From the NCBI GenBank assembly GCA_000469685.2, contig LS997562.1, positions 32,757,715 through 32,821,714 on the forward strand: 64,000 nt of DNA, read 5' to 3'. How positions within the stretch are numbered: the stretch's first letter is position 1; the number at the start of each line of letters is the position of its first letter. Shown one piece after another: positions 51,421 to 64,000 of this stretch. The notes beneath the pieces are model-generated. The model did not search any database, was not told the origin of the DNA, and saw nothing but the letters and a program-made list of their open reading frames with translations. Source of the DNA: Haemonchus contortus. Its lineage: Eukaryota; Nematoda; Chromadorea; Rhabditida; Trichostrongylidae. The position numbers and the translations under genes were made by a program.

Positions 51421-52260
51421 CGCCCGATAGTAATATAATATAATGATATTATTATTACTTAATGTTAATAACTATTCATTAAATTTTATTATTTTCAATC
51501 AGTGTTTTATTTAGTCCCTACCGAGTTTTGTAAGTAATTCGCCAACCTCGTGAGTCTTCTACTTAACATTCACAGTTTCCCTCATATGTAGTCTTTTCAA
51601 TTCGAGGGCATTTCGTCTCCGAAAAGTCCTCTACTCATTCTTTTGGGTTCATTAAGAGTTACACAAATAACTACACAATGAGTTACATTCTATCGCCTAT
51701 AGGTAACTTTTATGTGCAAGTCGGAACAGTCGCGAGGAATATTGGCATTCAACAATTGAATTAATCGATGAACATTCATGCTAACTATAACCCCAACTTG
51801 AAGTAAACATCCAAAAATAGCTCAACAAATAACGCAGCCATGCCAGGGACCGGTTTGCGAACCTCCCTCCACCTGCAGTTCTAGGACTACATATGCACTA
51901 TTGCGGGCATTGAAAAAACCGAGCCTAGTGCTACAAAACGTTACTGTTACTAATACTCTGAAAAACATGAATAAGCACCTTTTCTCACACTCAATACTAT
52001 CCTCCCCCCCCCCCCCCCCTCCTAACCAAGGCCCTCCCAAAAGAGTGTTTTATCAACCCTTGAGCCATCCTTCCCAGGATCTGAAGTCATCAAGTAATCC
52101 CTTAAAAGGACAGGTTCTGTGTCTTAAGATGAGCAAATGTAGAGTGGTGGGAGGGTACCTTACTAGTTGAACAGAACCGGAAAAGGCTCGATATGAAGCC
52201 AAAGCTACGCTCTTCAGAGTTCAAGAGAATTAAGCTCTCCAGCATTATTTTCTAGTCAGC
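51421..52260. other. Spacer with a poly-C run
   Basis: AT-rich at 51430-51490. A run of 16 C at 52004-52019 interrupts otherwise unremarkable DNA. No gene supported. Confidence 0.5.
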
Positions 52261-52450
52261 CCTGCATTCGATTTCCACTCAGAATCTTAGAAGCGTTTGC
52301 ATGCGTATGAAGCCTATACAATGACTCACGGCGACTCGCGGAAGTACAACGTAGTACTATCATCCTCGCAGACGAGCCTGGTACCAGTTAACCAGCTTCG
52401 GAGGGTGGATGGCTTGGTTGGCCTGGTTAGGTTTCGATCTAGGCTTTGAT
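52261..52450 (-). repeat. tRNA-derived SINE copy 16, minus, head missing
   Basis: Tail-side block CTGCATTCGATTTCCACTC, CAGAATCTTAGAAGCGTTTG, body GGATGGCTTGGTTGGCCTGG and then loss of the tRNA head at about 52450. Confidence 0.75.
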
Positions 52451-54287
52451 CTCTTTTGGTATAGATTTTGGTATAGAGCGCCCCATGTCACTTCACTCCT
52501 TCCGTCTTAGCGCACTCTGACGACGGCCTCATCGTCGTGGTCTTAATTCGACAGTGATTACTGATAGAAAGTTCCAGATGCTATTTCATGAATCGTTGAA
52601 ACCGCAAAGATCGACAACTCAAGTTGAAACTACCTTCACTTCTTTCAACTACATGAGAGTAGTATTGCCCGGCTGTACGCGCGCAAAATCAATACCTATT
52701 TCTCAGAACGCCAATACCGCATGTTTAGGCAGTATTAGAAGTTTCGATATTCTCCAATAATCAAAAGACATTCTTAGCTTACTGACAATGGCAAACCATG
52801 CTAATCAATTTTGCTTGGTATTGTGGGAATTGCTTTGCTCAAAGCTACAGTATCCGCTTGGTTTAGGTTGCAGGGTTGTAGAAGAATGCGAGTAACTTTA
52901 TGAGAATTGTTCTTCAGATGATTAGTAAACACCAATGAAAAGAAGATGATGATTAAAATAGATCGCTAAAACCTTAACGAGCGAACACTTTCAAACAGAA
53001 ATGAACCACTTAGTAAACCATCGAATCCAACCCCGATCAATTTCTTCACCTTGAACAACAGCCGTTCATCTACGGGTAAACCATAACACTTCACCAACCC
53101 ATAAATTAAGGTTAATCGAGCATAAAAACATTCTAATAGAAAATCACGATAACTTTGCCAACTACAGCACCACTCATAAACTTTGCTGATATTTCCTTCT
53201 ATATTACTTGTTTAGCTCTATGCAATGCCTTTGTGCGACGGTTCGGTCGGTCTGTCGCCCTGCCGGTCTATCTCCAGCGGCAAAATTTCCCACGACTATA
53301 ATGAAGAAAGAACCAGAACATCGTAAAACCCACCGCAGACTGATGCAGTAACAATTAGGAGAAAGGTCAAAAGTAGTAGGGACTGTTAGCGTACTCAAAG
53401 GTACTGCTAGCGCTTTTCAGCATGCTCATAACATTGGTAACCACCTCACTAAGGTATTTCAATCAATCGATAGCGACTGATATCAATTTGCGATTGATCA
53501 GAAGGCCATAACTTAACCCTTTTCTGCGATACCATTCAATACTACTATTAATAATAACTGAAAATCTCATAGCGTTCAAACTATAAGCCGAAAGTTAGAA
53601 GCATAACCAAGCGCTCCTCTTTGGAATCCTGAAAATGATGCGGTATTTCACCGCCCCATTCAGACCGGGGATTGTGATTACAATTTTTCGAGTTTGTTTG
53701 TAGTGGAACACTGGTTATTCCATCATACAATTGCAGAACAAACACAACATATTGATATACTTTACTATGGGAAAACGCTTTGATTGATACTGAAACCCAA
53801 CCAAGTTCCTATATACTTTAGCCAGATTGAATGAAAGGTTAATATTACGCCGACAGTGTAGATGGAGCGAAACAGAACTTTAAACAGATAAACAAATATA
53901 GTAGAACCATACTCAAATTAATGATTGAGCAATATCATTAAATGGCAGTCTTATTGTAAAACTGGAATCAAAACGACCATAGTATGCTAGAAGATCAAGA
54001 ATAACAGAAAAAAAAATATTTAGGTTCCTAACTAAAGATTGAAGAGATCAAGTTGAAGTCTACACGAGTGCTTAGGTAAGGTTCTCAGTCACAAAACAGA
54101 TTACGCTGCTTAGAAATAGCTGCAAACAGTGCAACTCATTAATTACACTACAAATAAATAGCAGAAGGTAAAGCTCAGCGAGAAAAAGACGCCCGTAGGG
54201 AAAATGTGGAAGTATAATTGACAATAACACTAAACAAACCAAATAGTTCAAACAACTATACTTGATGACAATAAGAGGTTTAATCAC
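52451..54287. other. 3' flank of the 54.3-57.1 kb gene and spacer
   Basis: No coding exon was found in 1.8 kb. The minus-strand frame 53204-53398 has no motif. The part nearest 54288 probably includes the 3' UTR of the next gene. Confidence 0.45.
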
Positions 54288-57059
54288 TCAAAGTTTGATC
54301 TTCTTTTGATAGGCAATCTCAGCGTTGATGGAGTCGTAGAGTAGCATCTGGAAAGTGAGAAAATTGATCACTATGCTCTCCCTCAATGAAAAATGGGAAA
54401 CGAACCTCATCGCTCCGACGCTTTGTTGCCACAGAACAGCTGATGCGGGATTGATTATTCATACTAGTCGGCAGTAGAGAAGTGGACGAAGGTGGGAACT
54501 CGGGATTCTGAAAGCATATACCGTTGAAGGTTGAAACCAATTGACTAGCTCCAGAAACTCACATATGTTTTGAGATCAGAGTACTTGTGATTGCCAAGTG
54601 AAAGGAAAATTTGATCACTTTCTTCAGCCAAAACAGGTTGTATGGTTGATGAATTATTCATATCACACACGGATGACAAATTGGTGATTGCTGACAGTGA
54701 CGTCAACGGAGCGGTATCAAACGTCGGCGACTGCATGCAATCGTACAAACTGAAAAGAACAATGGACGAGACACGTTTTGCCATCATCAAGGTCATGCGT
54801 TGTACTAAAAAATGTAACACTCAAGGTAATGCGGAGGGAACTGCCAAATATCAGATTTATAGGGTAAAAGCTCGAATGGTACATGATACGTGCAGTATTT
54901 ACACCCACATATCTTTTAGACGCCAAACGTCATCCTTTTCATGGGACAAAAACGGCATTGGGATAGTGGGACGAAGTTGTCAAAACTATATCACAGTATC
55001 ATTATCATTCACCCCTACCAAACCTTTAGCTGGATTTCTGCACAATTACATGACTAACTAACCAGTTCGGTAGTAACGACTCTTGTGGATCACACGCTGA
55101 CAGTGACTCTTCTCCTCTATCAGCAGATTCAGAAACAGACGAATACAAGGAATATAACGTGAGCCGTGATTCGCTTGACTTATCGTCCAAACGACCAATT
55201 GCTCCATCACGACCTGTAAATCGAATTTCAGTTCAGCAGTCGACGACTTTGCTTTGCAGGTACGTCACAAACTATGAAACGCCTAGGGAGTGTTATGTTT
55301 CACTTTCAAAAATTGTTCATACTCTAAAGAAAAGGAATGTAAAGCAAAGTCTCATAAACGTGAAAGCGTTAATTGTAGCACATGTTTAGGAGAACGGTGA
55401 GTGAGACAATATATGATTAAGAAAAATTTCCTTAACAGAGAGGATAACTGCAATAAAGTTCTATATTGCGCGCTTTTCTGAGAAAAATCGATAGACATAC
55501 TTTTCATCTAGGAGAATAACGAGGACGGCATAGTTCAATAACACTACACGATAGTCTACTGAACAGTCCGGGAGTGCTGCCATTCTATCGCCGAGACAAT
55601 GGGGTCACGTCGCACAGGCGCCAGCAGCCCATTCCCCCATTCCGATCGAGAATGACATGTGTTCTCGTGAGGATGCAACGACGTTTAGGATGTTGTTTTT
55701 TTTTCAATTATCCGTTCTTAAGCATTCCAGACTCGTTTTTTGGACTTTTCATCTTTGAATTTCCATTTTTTCGATGCATATGTAACTGCGATTATTACGA
55801 AAACCATTCAATCGTTACGAATTGTAACACTGGAATTCGGCATTGCTCCTGCCGTGCATTCCATAGCGCGCAAAGTGTGCGGCGTCATCACATTATCTCA
55901 GCGATAGAATCGGACGCTTCCCGGAAAGACTTGGTTACATAGAATGGCAGCAGTGGTGTCACCGAGCCACTCTTTTTCTCTGCTTTCAGTAATGAGTGCA
56001 CTTACAATAACCGTTCAATCAAATCTCACATTAACACGCTGGAAAAAACCTTGATGTTTTCTCATGATCCTACTGCTCTTCTATAAGCCTTTCGAAAAAA
56101 TTAGCTAAAACGAGGTCAGGTACCAGTTGTAATGAAAGCCCTCATACCTGAATGCACAGAATCAAACATTATAGCGTCTGAAAGAGCAGTGTTGTCAGGC
56201 ATCGCCGCAGAATCCAACCAGATATCGTGCTAAACGGGCATAATCCTTAATATGGCAAGATGATGCCGATTACGAAAAAAAATAGACTCACAGCAGGGAT
56301 CATATCGTCATCATCGTTCGGTAAGCTATCCGCTTCTTCGATGATTTCATCCATATTAGCATTTGGGACTTCCCGAGCAGACGAATCGGTGTCGTCGTCA
56401 TTCTCGTCGTTCTGAAATAACGTAACAATCTCCAAAGGAAAGTAAGAGGGTACCACAATTCAACAGTCAATGATCAAACCTGAGCATACACATCGTTGTA
56501 TCCCTGAACTGAACAGCTTTTGTCCTCTTGTTCCTCATCCTCAGCTTTCTTCCGACACAGGTCATTAACGAAGTTTTTGATAAGAAGCCTGAAATACGCA
56601 TAAATATCTATATTTTAAGGAAAAAGTCAAGATCATTACTGAAATTAGTAAACTTGTTTCGGTAGCAATCGCTACTTATTAGTAATTTGACATTCACTCT
56701 CAAGGCATAAATTTCCTATGGGCCTTTTAAAGCTTAACTACTTATGCCAAAATTTCCATAGCTGTTCTACTATACGTTAACGTCACGTTAAAAACTACCA
56801 CTGTTCAAAAGTAAGCGAATTTCGATGATGCTTTGGTTTCATAGACAAAGAAACTTCATTTCTATGACTGCTTCTCAAACAAAATGAAGTCGTGTATTTT
56901 TCAGCGTATAAGCAAAAAAACGCAATTCACTCACCTCTTCCTCATTGCTACACCACCACAACCGGCCCTTCTCTTTTCTGCTTTGTCGCTCACCTTGTCG
57001 ATAGCTAAGCTGCATAGATGCTTGAACACTTCCTCGTTCAACATAGCAAATGAATCCAT
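54288..57059 (-). CDS. Acidic 311-aa protein, possibly IER-like
   Basis: Eight exons with all phases consistent: 57059-56935, 56588-56480, 56411-56292, 56229-56148, 55213-55063, 54749-54563, 54507-54406, 54347-54288 (936 nt, 311 aa plus stop). The N-terminal segment is basic and helical: LCSLAIDKVSDKAEKRRAGC, then GGVAMRKRLLIKNFVNDL. The pattern GG-x-x-(basic)-LL followed by a helix recalls the conserved start of IER2/IER5 immediate-early response proteins, but this is a weak pattern match. The middle is strongly acidic (NDENDDDTDSS, DEIIEEAD, LPNDDDD), then Ser-rich, and the C-terminus is basic (VATKRRSDEM ... AYQKKIKL). No membrane segment or signal peptide; a nuclear or cytosolic regulator is likely. 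A TTTGTTTAG acceptor 14 bases before the ATG could be a trans-splice site. A real gene is likely; the family is uncertain. Confidence 0.8.
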
Positions 57060-57366
57060 TCCTAGCACTTACCTAAACAAAACTAGGTTATGTCAGAAAC
57101 TACACTCTTAAACTTTCCAAAACGCGGAAGAGTTGAAACAACAACGAGAAACAACACCGTCACATGCAACCAAATCATATAGCATGATGTTACTAGCCAA
57201 CTTTCGCCACTCCATTCACAGTCTTGCGAATAGAAGAAGCGAAGCAAATCGAAAGATAAACACCGAAGAAAGAGCGAACAAATCCGATATACTGCTCAGC
57301 GAGGACGGCTTGAAAAAATGCAATGGTGCACCGCGGTGTGAAAAACTCGATCTTCGGAAACCTGGT
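57060..57366. other. Intergenic, likely 5' region of the 311-aa gene
   Basis: 307 bp with a possible trans-splice acceptor (TTTGTTTAG, minus strand, about 57074-57082). No other signal. Confidence 0.5.
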
Positions 57367-58999
57367 TCAACGTCCTTCACAGCCCACGAAGCAACTACAA
57401 TCCCTGTTAAACCGGCGCTGCAAAGATGATGAGAGAACTAGATGTGTCAAGGTGATTCTCTTCCTGCCTTTACCCTTTCATCTGACAAGTTATCATTATC
57501 TCATTATTTCATCTTTTAGAGGTTGCTTGAATAAGCTCTCAGAAATGGTTCCAGACAGACTTGGAAAAAGGCGCAGGTCCCAGCAATGACTTAACCCACC
57601 CGGCACCCGATCTCGACAAACAATTGACGACCACAAACAAGTAATCAATATTGTGGTCATTATTCAGTCAGTTGAACAAAAGAGTGAAGAGGACGTGATA
57701 AGAATGGCGGAAATTTTCATGAGAACACTTTTAATCCTGGTATGATGGGGCAACATACATTATCGACAACTGCACGCGTCGCTATTGCGTGGCGGCTACG
57801 GCGATCGCTGAAGTAGGAATCGTTGCTGCGCAGCTTATCAAGGACTGCCCAGCGTGCATCGCGTACTATGAATGCTGCCTAATGAAACCGAAAAGTGAAG
57901 TTATGAATCAATCATAAAGCGCGGTAATCAAAAGCAATAGCTAATAGTATTTACTACTACCAGAAATAGAATAGTGTGAACCTACGATTGTGAGAAATGA
58001 ATGCACCCGAAGCTTAAATTTTGTCCTTGATTCAATGAAAAATGGACACCCTACTATGAATTCATGTTTGCCCATACGCGTCAAACTAGAATTTCTTCTT
58101 GAAACGATGAAAACAATAGAAAAACGGAACTTTGAACCCGCTCAATGTTCGAATCTTGCAAGGCCAAAATCTATCACGAACAAAGTCGATAGAAAGATTT
58201 AGAATTTGATGAAATATAATTAGGCCAAGTTGAAATCACATCTAGTTCTATTCAGAAGCAAAGAGCTGGGAAAAAAAGACGTACACCGGAACGTAGCACT
58301 AAGCAATTAGTTTCGAAAAAAAGTTCTTGACATAGGATGACTCAGTCTCCCATCGCCCTTCAAGGGAAAATAAAATGGACCAGTTCTCCGAAAACGTGCT
58401 TCGCTTGATTCGATCATTGCTGAAACTGCGACTTTAGTGTACAAAAAGAAACCAAGCAACTTTTAGTGCATAAAAACAAACTCCAATTACCGTAAAAGTA
58501 CAGTACTTTTGTAGCACTCTCCCTAAGGTTCGAAAAAACGCGTTCGCAAAGCACTGACTTTTACCAATCTGTGTAGTGTTTAGTGTACGCATTACTCAGT
58601 AAAGGAAAAAGAACAGAAAAGGATAAAGGGGAAACCGAAAACTATTCCAAACGAATATTTAATGGTAAATGCTTTTTTTACCCAAAATCATACCCATTCC
58701 AGTTATCGTACTCAGAAATTACCAGTTTGAAGCTTCTATGAACCCTACTGGAGAACACTTTTCGCTTTGAATGATGATGAAAGACGAAGAAAGACAACCA
58801 CAGACGAAAACTGGTATAAGGCTACGTCATACCCACAGGCAATGAAGAAAACATCCTAACACTCCAGAAGAGCTAGTTCACTTCCCAGCCCAACTTCCCT
58901 TGTGGGAGATAATCCGGGCTATGATTGTGAAACATTTCCTATACTTACGTAGCTAAGGAAGGTGAACTGCCTGCCTACTTTCCTACGTTCCTTGCTTAT
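57367..58999 (-). CDS. 3' part of an unrecognised small gene
   Basis: Three minus-strand exons join in phase 0: 58999-58949 (ISKERRKVGRQFTFLSY, then a perfect GTAAGT donor), 57878-57759 (AAFIVRDARWAVLDKLRSND..., 40 codons between a TTAG acceptor and GTATGT donor), and 57417-57367 (16 residues and TGA). The middle exon is the strongest coding signal: basic, helical, exactly in phase at both ends. No family was recognised. The start must lie above 59000; GC-rich open frames at 59531-60064 are candidates but three frames are open there and no choice is possible. The last exon is short and might be replaced by another. Confidence 0.45.
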
Positions 59000-61900
59000 C
59001 TAAAGCAAATAGGGCCTCGAATAGTTTAAGAAAAAATCTCTGTGAAAGCAAAACAGAAATGCCCTTTATATCACTAACTACCGAATCAATTCGGAGTTAT
59101 TCACTAAGAATTCATTGACATAACAGGGTAAAAAGATACCCCACTGTAGAGACTGCCCGTGATGAGATGGGTAAGCAAAGCCAGACACCCCATTTCTTAT
59201 GAACGAACGAGTTCAATTATACAAAGATTACCCCATAACTTTGCAAAAACAAGCAGAATCTCAAACCATTGAATGTTTTGCCACAAATAAAGCATGCAAA
59301 ACAAAAGTAACCAAAAATTACTTCGGTATGATGGTAAATTACCACATACAAAGAATTGCTAGTAACCGGAACCCCATAACCACACCAGTAACCCAGTCTG
59401 CCTTCCAGAAAAACGATCCCATAGTCGATTAACTCAGCAATATTTCAATATGAAATATCTGCTCTTGATTACACAGCAGGATCAACAAAAATGACTAATA
59501 GCGCCATCTCTGACGTCATCCCACGATGACTCACACAACCAATGCCTGAGGAATCTCGTGTAGGAAGTAGAGCTCCCGTTCAGCCCCCTTCCCATAGAAG
59601 ATTCGCAGAGTAATGCACTTCGCAATTCGACGACAGCACATACACTGGCAGACAGACAGAATAGGCTGAACCGAGAATGTCGTGCTCACAGAGGGCAGGC
59701 CGGCAGCAGCGAGTGCGAATGGGAGCGGGAGAACGGCGCGCAGACCACCAGAGACACCCTGCGTCTCTGCCGATCGATACGCGACAAGGCCGTCGGGTCG
59801 TCGCTGTGGGTGGCCCCGCCGTGGACGAAGTGCTGGGTGGTGAATTGAGGGACAATTTCGCTTATAGTAAAGAGTGTAGCGAGTAGAGGGTGCCACCAAT
59901 CTGGTGCATATGGGAGAGGGGGATGAAAGTGAAGGGGATAGGGTTCCCTGGCGAGTCTGTGTAGAGCGCAATAGGTGAGGACAGTCCGGGATTTGTACTT
60001 CGAGTACAAATCGAGTACGTATTTCATCGCTGTAATCTTTTGATGACGCACTCTTTCGTTGCACTTAGGGGCTTCCCCGATTCTATTTCGTTATAGGGAT
60101 GTACTAAACGTTAGGCAATTATTAATTTCAAGTACAAAAAGGTTGTCTAAATTGCTGAACCATCTAGAGGGCATAGTTACTTTCACCGATAATTAGTTTC
60201 CTATGAACCAGTTTTTCTTTCTCCTGCTGCCAGGCAACCACCTCATTGGGTAAAGGCGTTTATCACCTCGTCTAATAGAAATTGTACTATCGTTAAGAAA
60301 ATATCAAGCACTCAAGGCAATAAGAGCGATAATTCAGTGCGGGAACTAGGTTCCTACAGCGATTTTACGGTGAAATAAAATGCGATGGACGCAAAATTTC
60401 ACAGACGGCACATTTCTTTTTACGGTACTTCCCTATTCGATTACACAAATCCTCAACCCGTCGCATCCGCTACGTATTCTGTATCATTGTTTTTTTTGTG
60501 TCTTGTTTATGCCTTTTTGTGATAGTTTTTCTGTAGTTCTTCTGGGACCTTGTATAGGGACAATAGCCGTGTGGGGAGAGGCCCTGGGGCCACCACGACC
60601 ACACTTTCCAGTTGGGACCTACCGCTGGGTTATTGTATGAGTGGAGTTTCCGTGTCAAGTTCTCGTTTATGTCTTTGAACAATCTTACTTTACCATGGAA
60701 ATCCGGACTGAGTTCCGAGTTTTCGGCATTCCGTACTAAAATAGGGGATCCCACAGATTTCGAAGAGGTCGTAAAATAAAAAGGATTTAGACAGTGCTGA
60801 TTATTTTTTAAAAACTTTTTTATCGAAATCAAGGAGGCATTCGACTGTCTAGTTGTTCAATAAAATAATGACCAGCCGACTTCCATTAATTTTCTTTGAC
60901 CTTTCCGATTTCCTTTCCGTTTTGGATGAGGCTGGAGGACTTGAAGAACTGGAGGAGCTGATTCTCGTGAAAGAGATCCAATCCGGAAAACGTGCGTGCG
61001 CTTAGGGCGCCTCTTGTCCTTGCCTCACAATCCTTTCTGACGAGCTAAAGAGGACGTTTCTGCCCTTTGTCGCTGTTCAGACAGAAGTCCTACTATTAAG
61101 TTTGGCGCTTCTGTTGAGTGCCTCTTCGCTCGCACTTTGTACCCAAGGCAAGCTAAAAATTCAGGATGTGATGCTGTAATTTAGGATACGATGCTAGGAT
61201 AATACCAAATTCACGAGGGGCCCGGCCAGCTCTTGGGTAAAAGCTTGTTCACTGCTGGACATCACTTCAATATGACAGAAGAGCTTACCCAATTCATGTT
61301 TTATAAACCTTTTGTGCCATCACATGGGCAACTGAAATTTCTCGTCACCTGCTGCTCATGCACCTCTGCTGCTAATGTTAAAGTTTTTTTGGGAGCGACT
61401 GAAGCCAGGAAACCTTCATGGGAGGATTTATCCTAAAGTTCTTCCTTTGCCCAGTATAGAGGATTTGAGACTTTCTGAGCAGTACAGGTTGCTTGGGTAT
61501 TTATTTAAAATATAAAATTGCAAATTCAACTGCTTTCACGATTCTTTTCCATATTTTTTTAAATTTCCTTTTTTTCAGTCACTTTTCAAAGTGAAAAACT
61601 TGGTGCTATTAAGTTTTACTCAAATGTTTCCCTTCTGCTCTACTTGAGCAGCTGTTTCGTGAAATTCAATGTTTTCCAAAACAAAAAACTCGTTAGTAAA
61701 CAATTGGGGTGAAGAACTTTGATCATTAGCACATTGGTACTTTGCCTGGGCAATTTTGTTTGGTTACCCTTTCGTTAAGATAAAGAAACAAACAAAACAA
61801 AGTCTGCTCCGGGCGCGCCAAACACACGGCTTCTTCTGAAAACTGATCCGCTGGAAATGCGGTCCACCGTGAACTCTCCTAAGAATTGTAAAAACTGCTG

Positions 61901-63815
61901 AATACTTAAAAATGACCACGTTACATGAAACTTGGCAGGTTTTGGTTTTCTTCTACCTCTATACACGGTTTTTTTCAAGTTCTGCTCTCTTCCACTTCGC
62001 CAAAGCAAATTACAGGTAAAACTCGATGTTCATTTTATCAGCCTTAGCATAGTGAAAATCAAAGCCCTAAGAAAGAGAAGGCTCAGTCGGGAATGCCGGG
62101 ATTTGATCTTTGAAATCGCTCTTTTCTGGCCCTACTTGCCAAGCCCATCACCCCCTTCTTTCGTTTTGTTATCAATGAGATGATATTCATGGAACGACGT
62201 TACTTACTGGAACAAAATTGATCAGCCATGCATTAGTTGATGAGTTGCGTCGAATTCGGGCACCACACCCATGGAGGAACTGATCAGTGACGAGTTTTTC
62301 GTGGGTGAAGAATTCTGTCTGGAATTGATAATGTCACAAGGGCTGAGGCTGATCGTGCGGCTTCAAACGTAGGCGGTGGGTGACTCAAGGGTAATTGGTG
62401 ATAAGAGATTGAGTGGGAAGTGCTCCGATAATGAGCACTAATTTTCTATAATAAATGGATTTAATTATGAAGAGGTTCCGGTACATTCATCACTTTTTTG
62501 AAGTGTTACAGTATTGAATAATAATAAGTGTCCAGTAAATAGTAGAGGATATAATGGCCAGTTGGTCAGACTTCTTTATGTGAGCCATGCATTCAGTTTT
62601 CATAAGAAAACAGAGAGTTAGCCGATTGTGAGTGCCTTTTTGAAAAAGCCCATACAGGGACCAGCCGGCAATGCCTGAGGTAGGGTTTCTGCCCTTCTAG
62701 ATAAGTCCACTACGTATTAGAGGACCCTTAGTGTTGTTAGACTATACCGATGTGGGTAAGATTCGACTTGAAGGATCCCCTCTACAGCGGCACTTTGTAC
62801 CGCTACATCCAGTACTCAAGGTTCCGCCTTATGTGCGCCAAAATGTTGCTTCTTATTACTAGTGAAGAACATCAAAAGTAAGTTCTGGAAATGCCTGCCC
62901 ACAGAGATCGCACGGTGGCGAATTGTCTCGCAGTTCTCCTCGATCGGGCACTTTTCCATTCTATCTGGGTTGAATAAGTGAGTCTGGGGTGGTCAGGGCT
63001 TTTCTCACGTTTGGACTCGTTGACTTTTTTTCATCGTAACCAAGTTGAAGCACCATTCATACATCGTGCCCCTAAAAGTCATGGCGACGGCGACTTGTGT
63101 AGGCGTGGAAGTATAAACACTAGTCAGTTAAGGCAGCGAGATCGAGGTAAAGTCGATGCAACTTATGCACATTTTCAAACATGCTCACCTATTATTAAGT
63201 GCATATAAATGAACGTCTGTAATCTTGGTGTCAAAAATTATGAGGCGCCCATGTCTTCCAGCACCGTGGTCCATGCCGTTGACATGAAATTGGCACTTTT
63301 GCAATGTGCCAATTTCGAGCTTGCAAGTCATTGAAACCTGGCACTACCATCCTTCTCTTTTCTTTACCCTTTGCCCTTACTACCTGTTCGCCCAGTTGTC
63401 TTCGTTCGATGGTTTTTCAACAAAGGGCAACGTGTGACGTAGGCACAGCCGTAATAGGTGATAGGAACGAAGTACTTCGTTCTCTCACCGGAATGCTGAA
63501 CATAAATTAAGAAAGGTGTGGTAGAATGTGCTAGTTGGAGGTCATATTGCAGCAAAACTGGTAAATCTGCCTTCCTTACTGCCTACTCTTCCCTTAATGA
63601 TAGTGTAAGAACCAAACAACCTCCAGTGTAATGAATTTCGTCTTCTTTGAATGAATCGGAAGCGGAACGTGATGGGGCGAATTTTCTGCTCTGTTTGGCA
63701 GTGCAACTTAATTCACACGTATTTTGCTTACTTTGTTTACGAATCAACTGAATACCCACAGAAAAGGGAGGGCTAGCCCTTCAAGAAAGAGCCACGTAAT
63801 TCCACAAGTGGAAGT
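59000..63815. other. Spacer with a GC-rich patch
   Basis: 59590-59880 is unusually GC-rich for this window and open in several frames; it may be the promoter or first exon of the minus-strand gene below 59 kb. A plus frame at 60896-61003 (LDEAGGLEELEELILVKE) looks coding but is short. No other gene or repeat was recognised. Confidence 0.35.
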
Positions 63816-64000
63816 ATAACCACCGGGCTCCAGCTCGGTACGTGCCCCCGCCGTCCGAGCTTTCCATCACCGTGAGGTCGGGTAGATGGCGGTAAACTCT
63901 TTTGAAATTAGAGATCGTACATCGGTTAGCTAATTTGTTGTATAGGCTACGTACGCATTCAAACGCCACTACGATTTTGAATGGAAGTCGAATGCGAGGC
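63816..64000 (+). repeat. tRNA-derived SINE copy 17, plus, runs off the edge
   Basis: Starts in the body (GAGCTTTCCATCACC), with GTCGGGTAGATGGCGG, then the well-kept tail GTATAGGCTACGTACGCATTC and GGAAGTCGAATGCGAGG at the window end. Confidence 0.8.

Noticed and set aside
59531..60064. 177-codon open frame on the minus strand
   Set aside because: Three frames of the same strand are open in this GC-rich patch, none carries a motif or clear splice context; openness follows from composition.
60896..61003. Plus frame LDEAGGLEELEELILVKE
   Set aside because: Acidic and helical but short, no acceptor in front and only a weak donor after it.

Overview
The window is nuclear DNA of a nematode, most likely a clade V parasite of the hookworm/strongylid type. 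That placement is an inference. It rests on compact multi-exon genes with TTTCAG-like acceptors, an acceptor one base before a start codon (typical of spliced-leader trans-splicing), dense Tc1/mariner DNA transposons, a Ty3/gypsy LTR element and many copies of one tRNA-derived SINE. There is no bacterial-style operon, CRISPR array or rRNA.

Four coding loci can be supported, all on the minus strand. (1) A mitochondrial leucyl-tRNA synthetase gene (lars-2) runs from an ATG at 23888 to about 8955 in roughly 26 exons. (2) An SNF-related kinase gene (SNRK) runs from 32940 to 25752 in 20 exons whose phases all agree, giving about 920 aa. (3) An acidic 311-aa protein is encoded by 8 phase-consistent exons at 57059-54288; it has a weak resemblance to IER-type proteins. 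(4) Three small phase-0 exons at 58999-57367 look like the 3' end of an unrecognised gene. A fifth gene may run off the left edge (1-68).

The rest is mobile DNA. An almost intact Ty3/gypsy element (12446-19450) sits antisense in one lars-2 intron. It has near-identical LTRs, an ATTT target duplication and one in-frame stop inside integrase. Its reading frame continues some 370 residues beyond the integrase end, through the polypurine tract and into the 3' LTR. There are four Tc1/mariner-type copies with transposase remnants (808-2328, 7593-8872, 24102-24449, 39918-41182), a 523-bp MITE (22432-22954) and a 213-bp foldback (50827-51039). At least 17 full or partial copies of the SINE are scattered through introns and spacers.

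Layout: 1-7.6 kb, left-edge exon, Tc1 copy, SINE and empty spacer; 7.6-8.9 kb, mariner abutting the end of lars-2; 9-23.9 kb, lars-2 with the LTR element in its middle; 24.1-24.45 kb, mariner remnant; 25.75-32.97 kb, SNRK; 33-54 kb, gene-poor, SINE-rich DNA with a decayed mariner-family element, the foldback and unassigned ORF remnants; 54.3-59 kb, two small genes; 59-64 kb, spacer ending in a SINE. The genes do not form a pathway: one is mitochondrial translation, one a kinase, and two are unassigned.
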